From: Serratia bockelmannii
Lineage (GTDB): Bacteria; Pseudomonadota; Gammaproteobacteria; Enterobacterales; Enterobacteriaceae
Direction of reading: 5' to 3'
NCBI RefSeq assembly: GCF_008011855.1
Contig: NZ_VOUX01000007.1
Location: forward strand, 62,001 to 126,000
DNA: 64,000 nt
Of the stretch, positions 30,267 through 37,624 are shown piece by piece. The notes under the pieces were generated by a model. That model saw nothing but the letters and a program-made list of their open reading frames with translations. It ran no database searches and was not told the DNA's origin. The number at the start of each line of letters is the position of its first letter. The first letter of the stretch is position 1. A program made the translations under genes and the position numbers.

Positions 30267-30533
30267 ATGCAAAAAACTAAACTGAACGAACTGCTCGAAT
30301 TCCCTTGCTCGTTTACCTACAAGGTGATGGGCCTGGCGCAGCCTGAGCTGGTTGACCAGGTAGTTGAAGTGGTGCAGCGCCATGCGCCGGGCGATTACAA
30401 CCCGCAGGTCAAGCCAAGCAGCAAAGGCAACTACCACTCCGTCTCCATCACCATCAATGCCACTCACATCGAGCAGGTCGAAACCCTGTACGAAGAGTTA
30501 GGCAACATTGAAATTGTTCGCATGGTGCTGTAA
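30267..30533 (+). CDS. ybeD: YbeD, DUF493 family regulator-like protein
   Basis: An 88-residue ACT-like protein of the DUF493/YbeD family. The N-terminus [17 protein letters not shown] and the C-terminus [14 protein letters not shown] are typical. The function is unknown. Its fixed position before lipB in enterobacteria suggests a link to lipoate metabolism. The start follows TGGAGCG. Confidence 0.95.
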   Translation: MQKTKLNELLEFPCSFTYKVMGLAQPELVDQVVEVVQRHAPGDYNPQVKPSSKGNYHSVSITINATHIEQVETLYEELGNIEIVRMVL

Positions 30534-30557
30534 TTCCAGCATAAACCCCTGCTTATC

Positions 30558-30588
30558 AACCCGGGATGGCGCAGCGTCTTCCCGGGTT
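30558..30588 (+). terminator. Hairpin after ybeD
   Basis: AACCCGGGA/TCCCGGGTT is a 9-bp stem with a 13-nt loop, followed by GCGCATTTTT. Confidence 0.6.
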
Positions 30589-30635
30589 GCGCATTTTTGG
30601 TCAGCGAAAGGCTGGCCGCAAGCCGGAGCGCCCGG

Positions 30636-30641
30636 TATAAT
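30636..30641 (+). promoter_or_regulatory. Candidate -10 element of lipB
   Basis: A perfect TATAAT lies 27 bases before the lipB start. No convincing -35 is seen at 16-18 bases, and the leader would be short. Confidence 0.45.
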
Positions 30642-30667
30642 GGCTTTACCACTTCTGTAACCTGACG

Positions 30668-31336
30668 ATGACTCTTTTGCAACCAGACAAGATCATTTTG
30701 CGTCAGCTGGGGTTGCAGCCCTACGCGCCTGTATCCCAAGCCATGCATAACTTCACCGACAGTCGTACCGAGACTACGCCGGACGAACTGTGGCTGGTAC
30801 AGCATCACCCGGTGTTCACCCAAGGCCAGGCCGGCAAGGCAGAACACGTGCTGATGCCCGGCGACATCCCGGTTGTCCAGAGCGATCGCGGCGGCCAGGT
30901 GACCTACCACGGCCCGGGTCAGCAGGTGATGTACGTGATGGTCGATCTGAAACGCAACAAGGTCGGCGTGCGTCAATTGGTCACGGCGATAGAAGATACG
31001 GTTATCAACACCCTCGCCCACTTTCGCCTCGCATCGCGCGCCCGTCCGGATGCGCCTGGCGTGTATGTGGGGGAGCAGAAAATCTGTTCGTTGGGTTTGC
31101 GGATCCGCAAAGGCAGCTCATTCCACGGCCTGGCCCTGAATGTGGCGATGGATCTCAGCCCCTTCCAACGCATCAACCCTTGCGGTTACGCCGGCATGCA
31201 GATGACGCAGGTCAGCGCGCTGGCGCCCGGCGTTGGCATTGAAGACATACACCCAATCCTGGTACAGGAATTTGTTCATTTACTCGGCTACCAGACGGTC
31301 GAGCTTCGTAACTGGAACCTGCACGATTATGAGTAA
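30668..31336 (+). CDS. lipB: Octanoyltransferase LipB
   Basis: A 222-residue enzyme that moves octanoate from acyl-ACP to the lipoyl domains of target proteins. The motif [19 protein letters not shown] is present. The catalytic residues are K138 ([11 protein letters not shown]) and C172 (INPCGYAGM). It overlaps lipA by eight bases. In E. coli the LysR gene ybeF lies between the two; it is absent here. Confidence 0.96.
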   Translation: MTLLQPDKIILRQLGLQPYAPVSQAMHNFTDSRTETTPDELWLVQHHPVFTQGQAGKAEHVLMPGDIPVVQSDRGGQVTYHGPGQQVMYVMVDLKRNKVGVRQLVTAIEDTVINTLAHFRLASRARPDAPGVYVGEQKICSLGLRIRKGSSFHGLALNVAMDLSPFQRINPCGYAGMQMTQVSALAPGVGIEDIHPILVQEFVHLLGYQTVELRNWNLHDYE

Positions 31337-32294
31337 ACCAATTCAGATGGAACGCGGCGTCAAATACCGCGATGCTGACAAAATGGCGCTGATCCCGGTC
31401 AAAACGGTGGTCACCGAACGGCAGGAGCTGTTGCGTAAACCCGAGTGGATGAAGATCAAACTGCCTGCCGACTCAACGCGCATTCAGGGCATCAAAGCCG
31501 CGATGCGTAAAAACGGCCTGCACTCCGTCTGTGAGGAAGCTTCGTGCCCTAACCTGTCCGAGTGTTTCAACCACGGTACCGCCACCTTTATGATCCTCGG
31601 CGCTATCTGCACCCGTCGCTGCCCGTTCTGCGACGTGGCCCACGGCCGCCCGATCGCGCCAGACGCTAACGAGCCGGAAAAGCTGGCGCAAACCATCGCC
31701 GACATGGCGCTGCGTTACGTGGTGATCACCTCGGTTGACCGCGACGACCTGCGCGACGGCGGTGCTCAGCACTTTGCCGACTGCATCTCGGCCATCCGCG
31801 CCAAGAGTCCGAACATCAAAATTGAAACGCTGGTGCCGGACTTCCGCGGCCGTATGGATCGCGCGCTGGAGATCCTCACCGCCACGCCGCCGGACGTGTT
31901 TAACCACAACCTGGAAAACGTGCCGCGCGTCTACCGCCAGGTGCGCCCGGGCGCCAACTATGAGTGGTCGCTGAAGCTGCTGGAGCGCTTTAAAGAAGCT
32001 CACCCGGATATCCCGACCAAATCCGGCCTGATGGTCGGCCTGGGCGAAACCAACGCGGAAATCGTTGAAGTGATGCGCGATCTGCGTCGCCACGGCGTGA
32101 CCATGCTGACGCTGGGCCAGTACCTGCAGCCGAGCCGTCACCACCTGCCGGTGCAGCGCTACGTCAGCCCGGCCGAGTTTGACGAGATGAAAGAAGAAGC
32201 GATGGCGATGGGCTTCACCCACGCCGCCTGCGGCCCGTTCGTGCGTTCGTCTTACCACGCCGATCTGCAGGCCAAAGGGATGGAAGTGAAATAA
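31329..32294 (+). CDS. lipA: Lipoyl synthase LipA
   Basis: A 321-residue radical-SAM enzyme that inserts two sulfurs into octanoyl groups. The auxiliary cluster uses C68, C73 and C79 and the radical-SAM cluster C94, C98 and C101. I chose the ATG at 31329 (ATTATGAGTAAACC) because it gives the E. coli N-terminus [15 protein letters not shown] and exact length. It starts inside lipB. Confidence 0.97.
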   Translation: MSKPIQMERGVKYRDADKMALIPVKTVVTERQELLRKPEWMKIKLPADSTRIQGIKAAMRKNGLHSVCEEASCPNLSECFNHGTATFMILGAICTRRCPFCDVAHGRPIAPDANEPEKLAQTIADMALRYVVITSVDRDDLRDGGAQHFADCISAIRAKSPNIKIETLVPDFRGRMDRALEILTATPPDVFNHNLENVPRVYRQVRPGANYEWSLKLLERFKEAHPDIPTKSGLMVGLGETNAEIVEVMRDLRRHGVTMLTLGQYLQPSRHHLPVQRYVSPAEFDEMKEEAMAMGFTHAACGPFVRSSYHADLQAKGMEVK

Positions 32295-32333
32295 CGCGTA
32301 ATAGTTTGTTACGCTAAAGACGGCGGAAACGCC

Positions 32334-32366
32334 AAAAAACGGATGTCCGCAAGGCATCCGTTTTTT
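32334..32366. terminator. Bidirectional terminator between lipA and tatE
   Basis: An A6 run, the stem ACGGATG/CATCCGT and a T6 run form a hairpin that works on both strands for the convergent genes. Confidence 0.88.
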
Positions 32367-32387
32367 ATTGCGAGCAGTCAGACGGAA

Positions 32388-32603
32388 TTAAACGTCTTTC
32401 TTTTCGACGCTCTGCTGAGCGGACTGGCTCTCGGCGGTGCTGTTGCCGGCGGCCGGCGGCGTGCTGTCGTCGCCCACCGCTTTTTTAAAGCCTTTCAGCG
32501 CCGCGCCAAGATCGGCGCCGAGCGTGCGCAGTTTGCTGGTGCCGAACAGTAAAATCACCAACACCGCAATCACCAGAAGTTTGGTAATGCTGATACCTTC
32601 CAT
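32388..32603 (-). CDS. tatE: Sec-independent translocase protein TatE
   Basis: A 71-residue TatA-family protein with one N-terminal membrane helix (SITKLLVIAVLVILLFGTSKL), the conserved FGTSKLRTLG hinge and an amphipathic helix (GADLGAALKGFKKAVGD). A polar tail follows. The start at 32603 follows AAGGTGAGT. E. coli TatE sits at the same place next to lipA. Confidence 0.93.
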   Translation of the reverse strand: MEGISITKLLVIAVLVILLFGTSKLRTLGADLGAALKGFKKAVGDDSTPPAAGNSTAESQSAQQSVEKKDV

Positions 32604-32821
32604 ACTCACCTTCTTATCATAGAGCGCTGTGTGAACAGCGAGAAAAACTGACCTTGCCAGCGAATATTTAGCGACTTTCCTTCGGCTCACACAACCGCAA
32701 CATGTAACAGAGTGAGATCCGTTGCAGGAATGTCACGCAACCTCGCGGCGTGAATCCCAGACTATTCTTAGTTTATCACCCGCATGATACGCTGCCGTGA
32801 TACTCATCAGGGAGATGCCGG

Positions 32822-33889
32822 ATGTATATTGCCCCATCCATTTTCGATGCCCGAAAATCCGGCCTCAGCTTCGCCAAACGCACCTATCTGCCCCGCGTCG
32901 CCGGTCTGGGGCTCGGATTTATCTGCGTTTGCGCCGCGCTCTATCCCTTGGCTCCGCCCGCGGCGGTCTGGCTATTGCTGGCCTTTCACGGCTTTCTCTG
33001 GCCGCATCTGGCCTATCGCCTGGCCTACCGCGCCAAAGATCCGTTCAAAGCCGAGATCCGCAACCTCTTGATCGACTCCGCCTTCGGCGGCTTCTGGGCA
33101 GCGATGATGGCATTCAATGCCCTGCCGGCGATCGTCATCCTGTCGATGATGAGCATGAACAACATCGCTTCGGCCGGCAAAGCGCTGTTTGTCAAAGGAT
33201 TGGCGATTCAATTGGCCACGGCGATGCTCACCGGCGCGCTGCTCGGCTTCCCGTTTCATCCATACAGCACGCCGCTGCAAGTCTATCTGTGCCTGCCGAT
33301 GATCTACCTTTATCCGACGTTGCTGGGGCTGGTGACCTACCGCACCGCCAAACGGCTGGCGGAAAAAAAACAGGAGCTGCAACGCATCAGCACCCGCGAT
33401 GGGCTGACCGGCTTATATAACCGTCGCCACTGGGAACATCTTCTGCATCGCCAGTTCGATAGCTGCCGCCGCTACCAGGACAACGCCACGCTGATCCTGA
33501 TGGACATCGACCGCTTCAAAACCATCAACGACACCTTCGGCCATGCGCTGGGGGATGAAGCCCTGGCGGTATTGGCGGAAGAGCTGCTGATCGGCTTGCG
33601 CAACGTGGATATCGTCGGGCGCTACGGCGGCGACGAGTTTGGCGCGGTGCTGCCGAACACTAACGCCGAACAGGCGGAAATCGTCCTGCACCGCATCCAG
33701 CAGCGGCTGGACGCGGTCAGTTTCAAGGAGGCGCCGCAGCTGCGGCTGCAGATCAGCGCAGGCATCGCTAACTACCACCCCGCGCTGGGCGGCTATCTTG
33801 ACTGGCTGAAAGCGGCCGACGGTGCGCTCTATCGGGCGAAGCATAATGGCCGCAACCGGTTGGAAACGGCAGTGCCGCCAGGGGAGTAA
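32822..33889 (+). CDS. Membrane diguanylate cyclase, MASE2-GGDEF (DgcC/AdrA-like)
   Basis: A 355-residue protein. About five membrane segments in the first 175 residues form a MASE2-type sensor, including EIRNLLIDSAFGGFWAAMMA. A GGDEF domain follows from about 190 to 345. The active site is intact (GGDEF 269-273), and an RxxD inhibitory site (RNVD 260-263) lies five residues before it. It should make cyclic di-GMP with product inhibition. The architecture is that of AdrA/DgcC, which activates cellulose synthesis in relatives. The start follows AGGGAG. No operon partner. Confidence 0.9.
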   Translation: MYIAPSIFDARKSGLSFAKRTYLPRVAGLGLGFICVCAALYPLAPPAAVWLLLAFHGFLWPHLAYRLAYRAKDPFKAEIRNLLIDSAFGGFWAAMMAFNALPAIVILSMMSMNNIASAGKALFVKGLAIQLATAMLTGALLGFPFHPYSTPLQVYLCLPMIYLYPTLLGLVTYRTAKRLAEKKQELQRISTRDGLTGLYNRRHWEHLLHRQFDSCRRYQDNATLILMDIDRFKTINDTFGHALGDEALAVLAEELLIGLRNVDIVGRYGGDEFGAVLPNTNAEQAEIVLHRIQQRLDAVSFKEAPQLRLQISAGIANYHPALGGYLDWLKAADGALYRAKHNGRNRLETAVPPGE

Positions 33890-33890
33890 C

Positions 33891-34319
33891 TTACTGACTT
33901 AATAACTTGGCAAAATACTTTGGCGCTTCGACAAAACCTTCGCGCCGATAAAACGCATGGGCCCGCTCGCGGCGGCTGTGGCAATGAACTTCCAACCGAT
34001 CGCAGCCGCGACGGTGCGCCAGCGCCTCGCCCTCCGCCAACAGCAACCGCCCTACGCCCGCGCCGCGCGCCCGATCGTCGACGCAAAAATAGCTGATGCG
34101 GGCAATATCGCCGGCCAACGCCAGCTGAGGCAGAAAATGCAGCGACAACACGCCCAGCACTTGCTCCTCCTCAATCGCCACCAGCAGCGCCTCATCCGGA
34201 TGCGCCAACAATTGCTGCATTCGCTGCGTCAGAAACGCCTCGGTGCCGGGATAATCCAGCGCCGTCATTAATTCGGCGATAGCGTGCCGGTCGCTCAGAC
34301 GCGCCGTTCTGATTTCCAT
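33891..34319 (-). CDS. GNAT-family N-acetyltransferase
   Basis: A 142-residue GNAT protein. The acetyl-CoA loop is DRARGAGVGRLLLAEGEALA (residues about 82-101), with the late motif CHSRRERAHAFYRREGFVEAPKYF. The substrate is unknown. The ATG at 34319 follows GAGGTAAAAC and gives the common GNAT N-terminus MEIRTARLSDR. The frame stays open upstream, but those residues do not look coding. It is divergent from crcB. Confidence 0.85.
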   Translation of the reverse strand: MEIRTARLSDRHAIAELMTALDYPGTEAFLTQRMQQLLAHPDEALLVAIEEEQVLGVLSLHFLPQLALAGDIARISYFCVDDRARGAGVGRLLLAEGEALAHRRGCDRLEVHCHSRRERAHAFYRREGFVEAPKYFAKLLSQ

Positions 34320-34404
34320 CCGTTTTACCTCGCAGAGTGTCGATACTACAAAATAGGCGGCGTTAGGTGTAACATCCATCGGGTACGGCAAAAAAGGCCG
34401 TGCG

Positions 34405-34475
34405 GCACGCTGGAGATGACATTCCTCCCTAACCGCCTTCACAGGCTGATGATGTCTACGTAACCTCTCGGAGAG
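34405..34475 (+). promoter_or_regulatory. Fluoride riboswitch (crcB motif)
   Basis: The segments GGAGATGACATTCC, TCCCTAACCGCC and GGCTGATGATGTCTAC, in this order and spacing (34412-34458), match the fluoride riboswitch consensus almost base for base. Just downstream, CCTCTCggaGAGAGG and a CGTAG that can pair with the aptamer's CTACG form a likely expression platform. It lies about 85 bases before crcB on the same strand. Confidence 0.92.
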
Positions 34476-34544
34476 AGGCGCGTAGCGTTACGTCTGTCCC
34501 TTTCCGAGTCCCGTGAATTTCTCTGATTGAAAGGTAGTTGCCCC

Positions 34545-34928
34545 ATGTTGAGTTCTTTACTGGCCGTATTTATCGGCGGCGGCGTCGGCAGCGTTTTACG
34601 CTGGGCGGTAAGCATGAAAATGAATCCGCTGAACGCCCACATCCCGCTCGGTACGCTGATGGTCAATCTGATCGGCGGTTTTATCATCGGTCTGGCGATG
34701 GCGATTTTCACCCGCATGACGCATCTGGATCCCACCTGGAAATTACTGATCACCACCGGATTCTGCGGCGGCCTGACTACCTTCTCCACCTTTTCGCTGG
34801 AGGTGGTGTACCTGATGCAGGATGGCCGCTTCGGTTGGGCACTGGCCAACATGCTGCTCAACCTGGCCGGTTCGCTGGCCATGACGCTGCTGGCCTTTAT
34901 GCTGGTGATGTGGGTCAACGGACGCTAA
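34545..34928 (+). CDS. crcB: Fluoride ion exporter CrcB (Fluc)
   Basis: A 127-residue fluoride channel with four membrane helices that acts as a dual-topology dimer. The hallmark [14 protein letters not shown]-like segment appears as [19 protein letters not shown], with the N-terminal [12 protein letters not shown]. The ATG at 34545 is chosen over a TTG at 34527 because it gives the E. coli length and follows AAAGGTAG. It is controlled by the fluoride riboswitch upstream. Confidence 0.96.
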   Translation: MLSSLLAVFIGGGVGSVLRWAVSMKMNPLNAHIPLGTLMVNLIGGFIIGLAMAIFTRMTHLDPTWKLLITTGFCGGLTTFSTFSLEVVYLMQDGRFGWALANMLLNLAGSLAMTLLAFMLVMWVNGR

Positions 34929-34931
34929 GCC

Positions 34932-34964
34932 CTTAATGTTTCCTTAATCTTGCATGCGCATAAT
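34932..34964 (+). promoter_or_regulatory. PmrA (BasR) box and promoter
   Basis: CTTAAT-GTTTC-CTTAAT (34932-34948) is an exact direct repeat in the PmrA-box form YTTAAK-N5-YTTAAK. A -10 element CATAAT follows after ten bases (34959-34964), the spacing used by PmrA-activated promoters. It lies four bases after the crcB stop and drives the small gene at 35000. Confidence 0.72.
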
Positions 34965-34991
34965 CTCATCCAGTACTCCTGACTGGATGAG
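34965..34991. repeat. Perfect dyad CTCATCCAGT/ACTGGATGAG
   Basis: Ten-base arms are separated by seven bases. The dyad overlaps the expected start point of the PmrA-type promoter and ends nine bases before the small gene. It may be an operator or a 5' mRNA hairpin. Confidence 0.6.
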
Positions 34992-34999
34992 AAACCGCT

Positions 35000-35095
35000 A
35001 TGTTTAGCCTGCCGAAAACCGCCGCCGAAGCGATTGCCGTTGCGCTGTGCGTGCTGATCGTCGCCGCCTTTATCAAATCCTACCTGTTCGCATAA
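35000..35095 (+). CDS. pmrR: 31-residue membrane peptide, PmrR-like (LpxT modulator)
   Basis: A 31-codon ORF, too short for most gene finders. It encodes a polar start (MFSLPKTAAEA), one hydrophobic helix (IAVALCVLIVAAFI) and a short end (KSYLFA). As I remember it, the E. coli PmrR helix core SVLVVSSFLYIWF aligns with CVLIVAAFIKSYLF here. PmrR is a ~30-residue PmrA-induced inner-membrane peptide that inhibits the lipid A kinase LpxT. The PmrA box just upstream supports the call strongly. The homology rests on memory and the ribosome site is poor (GAAACC), so the function is inferred. Confidence 0.65.
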   Translation: MFSLPKTAAEAIAVALCVLIVAAFIKSYLFA

Positions 35096-35125
35096 GCGCC
35101 TTTTTCCCCGCAGCACGCATTCATC

Positions 35126-35187
35126 TTGCGCCTTTCCGGCCGATTACACTACAATTGAGAATGAACGTTCACACCCAAAATGTGAAC
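35126..35187 (+). promoter_or_regulatory. Promoter and operator of the TetR-type gene
   Basis: TTGCGC (35126-35131), 18 bases, then TACAAT (35150-35155) forms a sigma-70 promoter. At its start point lies the inverted repeat GTTCACA-cccaaaa-TGTGAAC (35167-35187), a good operator for autoregulation by the TetR protein encoded next. Confidence 0.6.
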
Positions 35188-35217
35188 CCGGCTCACGCGT
35201 AGCAAAGGATCGGGCAG

Positions 35218-35814
35218 ATGCTCTCCCCCAACGACAGTAAACAGGCTAAGGTGCAGGCCCGCCGCGATCAGATCGTCGAAGCGGCGAAAATCAGCTTCCG
35301 CCGCCACGGCTTCCACGCCGCCAGCATGGCGGAAATCGCCCAGGGCTCACAGCTCAGCGTCGGCCAAATCTATCGCTATTTCGCCAATAAAGACGCGATT
35401 ATCGAGGAGATCGTCAACCGCATCATCGCCAGCAAGATGCAGCGGCTGGAAAACCTTGGCGATCACATCAATCTGATCGCCGGCGTGCTGGCGGAGCGCA
35501 CGCTGTTCCAGCAGCCGGGCGAGAGCGAAACCGACCATATGCTGATGCTGGAAGTGACCGCCGAGGCCACGCGCAATCCGGTGGTGGCCAAACTGCTCAG
35601 CGACGCGGAAGCGCGGCTGTTTCGCCACGTGTGCCACAACCTGCAGCGGCTGTATCCCCATTTCAGCGCGGAGGAGATCGCCGCCCGGGTGGAATTTATC
35701 GCCGTCATGAGCGAAGGCACCGGTTACCGTATCCTTACCACGCAAAAAGCCGATGCGTCCCTGCTGCGCGATCTGTATCAGCAGGCCATTTCTCACCTGT
35801 TCAGGAAACTCTAA
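35218..35814 (+). CDS. TetR/AcrR-family transcriptional regulator
   Basis: A 198-residue regulator. The N-terminal TetR helix-turn-helix covers about 16-64 (QIVEAAKISFRRHGFHAASM ... SVGQIYRYFANKDAIIEEI). The C-terminal ligand-binding domain is unrecognised. It lies six bases before the efflux gene, so it probably represses both genes. The start follows AGGATCGG. Confidence 0.9.
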   Translation: MLSPNDSKQAKVQARRDQIVEAAKISFRRHGFHAASMAEIAQGSQLSVGQIYRYFANKDAIIEEIVNRIIASKMQRLENLGDHINLIAGVLAERTLFQQPGESETDHMLMLEVTAEATRNPVVAKLLSDAEARLFRHVCHNLQRLYPHFSAEEIAARVEFIAVMSEGTGYRILTTQKADASLLRDLYQQAISHLFRKL

Positions 35815-35820
35815 TCTCCC

Positions 35821-37011
35821 ATGACCAAACACTTAGCCAGACAGCGTCTGGTGTACGCCGTCGTGCTTGGCCTGCTGGCCGCGCTGGGGCCGCTGTGCAC
35901 CGATCTCTACCTGCCCGCCCTGCCGGAAATGGCGGGTGAGCTGAATACCTCCACCGCCGCCGCGCAGCTCAGCCTGACCACCGGGCTGCTCGGTCTGGGC
36001 GTCGGCCAGCTGATTTTCGGCCCTTACAGCGACAAATTGGGCCGTATGCGCCCGCTGCTGCTGTCGCTGATCCTGCTGCTGGGCGCTTCGCTGTGGTGTG
36101 CGCTGGCGCCCACCATCGACCAACTGCTGATCGCCCGCCTGCTGCAAGGCATCGCCGGTGCCGGCGGCGCGGTGATTTCCCGCGCCATTGCTCGCGATCT
36201 GTACGCCGGCCATGAGCTGACCCGTTTCTTCGCCTTGCTGATGCTGGTTAACGGCCTGGCGCCGATCGTCGCACCGGTGCTGGGCGGCGTGATGCTGCAG
36301 GTAATGAATTGGCGCGGTATCTTCGGCGTGCTGGCGGCCATCGCCGTGCTGCTGTTCAGCCTGTCGGCGCTGAAGCTGCGCGAATCCCTGCCGGTCGAGC
36401 GCCGCAGCCAGGGCGGTATCCTGGCGATGCTGATGTCGCTCGGCGGGTTGCTGACCCAGCGCTATTTCATGGGCCTGTGCCTGACACAGGGCTTCGTGAT
36501 GGCCGGCATGTTCGCCTATATCGGCGCCTCGCCTTTCGTCTTGCAGCAGATCTACGGCCTCAGCCCGCAGATGTTCAGCCTATGCTTCGCCATTAACGGC
36601 GTCGGCTTGATCATTGCGGCACAGCTGGCCAGCCGTCTCAGTTCGCGTTGGGGGGAACGCCGGGTATTGAGGGGCGGGTTAACGCTGGCGGCCGTCGCGT
36701 CGCTGTTGCTGCTGTTGGCCGCCGCGCTGCATGCGCCGCTGGTCGTGTTGCTGGTGCCGCTGTTCTTCTCGGTAGCGGTGATCGGCATCGTCGGCCCGAC
36801 CGCCTCTTCGCTGGCGATGCAAAGCCAGGGAGACAAAGCGGGCAGCGCCTCGGCCTTGATCGGCGTGTGCATGTTCGCCCTCGGCGCCTGCGCCGTGCCG
36901 CTCACCGGGCTGGGCGGCACCTCGGGCCTGTCGATGGCGCTGACCATCGTCGGCTGTTACGCCATCGCCATCCTGGTGTTCGGCCTGTTGGCCCGCCGCA
37001 ACGACGCATAA
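35821..37011 (+). CDS. MFS drug efflux transporter, Bcr/CflA family
   Basis: A 396-residue MFS protein with twelve predicted membrane segments. The N-terminal motif GPLCTDLYLPALPEM is typical of Bcr/CflA multidrug pumps, and motif A is GPYSDKLGRMRPL. The substrate cannot be read from the sequence; bicyclomycin, chloramphenicol and other drugs are exported by relatives. It is in an operon with the TetR gene and ends at a bidirectional terminator. Confidence 0.88.
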   Translation: MTKHLARQRLVYAVVLGLLAALGPLCTDLYLPALPEMAGELNTSTAAAQLSLTTGLLGLGVGQLIFGPYSDKLGRMRPLLLSLILLLGASLWCALAPTIDQLLIARLLQGIAGAGGAVISRAIARDLYAGHELTRFFALLMLVNGLAPIVAPVLGGVMLQVMNWRGIFGVLAAIAVLLFSLSALKLRESLPVERRSQGGILAMLMSLGGLLTQRYFMGLCLTQGFVMAGMFAYIGASPFVLQQIYGLSPQMFSLCFAINGVGLIIAAQLASRLSSRWGERRVLRGGLTLAAVASLLLLLAAALHAPLVVLLVPLFFSVAVIGIVGPTASSLAMQSQGDKAGSASALIGVCMFALGACAVPLTGLGGTSGLSMALTIVGCYAIAILVFGLLARRNDA

Positions 37012-37021
37012 CGCGCCCAAT

Positions 37022-37048
37022 AAAAAACCCGCTCAATGAGCGGGTTTT
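37022..37048. terminator. Bidirectional terminator between the efflux gene and cspE
   Basis: AAAAAACCCGCTC-aat-GAGCGGGTTTT forms a hairpin flanked by A and T runs, serving both convergent genes. Confidence 0.88.
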
Positions 37049-37068
37049 AAGAAATTCAGCTACGCAGC

Positions 37069-37278
37069 TTAGATAGCAGTAACGTTAGCGGCAGATGGGC
37101 CCTTGGCACCGTTCGTGATTTCAAATTCTACACGCTGGCCTTCAGCAAGCGTTTTGAAACCGTTGCTAACGATGGCAGAGAAGTGGACGAAAACGTCCTT
37201 GCTACCATCTTCCGGAGTAATGAAACCGAAGCCTTTGGATTCATTAAACCACTTAACGCTACCTTTAATCTTAGACAT
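37069..37278 (-). CDS. cspE: Cold-shock protein CspE
   Basis: A 69-residue OB-fold RNA chaperone and transcription antiterminator. The RNP motifs KGFGFITP and VFVHFSAI are intact. The sequence differs from E. coli CspE mainly at IVSNGFKT and the C-terminal residue. The start at 37278 follows AAGGTAAGTTTG. The crcB-cspE neighbourhood is conserved in E. coli. Confidence 0.95.
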   Translation of the reverse strand: MSKIKGSVKWFNESKGFGFITPEDGSKDVFVHFSAIVSNGFKTLAEGQRVEFEITNGAKGPSAANVTAI

Positions 37279-37624
37279 CAAACTTACCTTTAACGTGAAT
37301 GAAAGACACAAAACCTGTGTCGATTACAGTACAGCAAGCAGGCAGGATTTTGTCCACCACCGCGATCACAGAAATCCGATAAAGAGTGAAAAAATCCGTG
37401 TTGTCCGGTGTAAATGGATTGCACCGGTTGCGATACGTTACCGTTCCAGGCCAAACCTCTCCCTGCGCCGGTGAACAACGAGCGAACGCCCAAACTCGCC
37501 CGCTTCCCCCAGCGTTGACGCCCCCATGCAGACGCAATCGCTATGAAATATAACCAGATGGTCTTTTTGCTTCGGCGGTCCCTGCACTAGGGTTAGGGTT
37601 TATTTCCCACTGTGAGCCAAGCCT
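37279..37624. other. Divergent intergenic region, cspE and amidohydrolase
   Basis: These 346 bases hold the cspE leader and both promoters. I see a possible cspE -35 TGGACA on the minus strand near 37362 but no convincing spacing, and no ORF I trust. Confidence 0.4.

Noticed and set aside
31233-31328. Upstream extension of lipA by 32 codons
   Set aside because: It lies within lipB and is not conserved in LipA proteins.
32604-32690. Upstream extension of tatE
   Set aside because: TatA-family proteins start just before the membrane helix, and the 32603 start has a good ribosome site.
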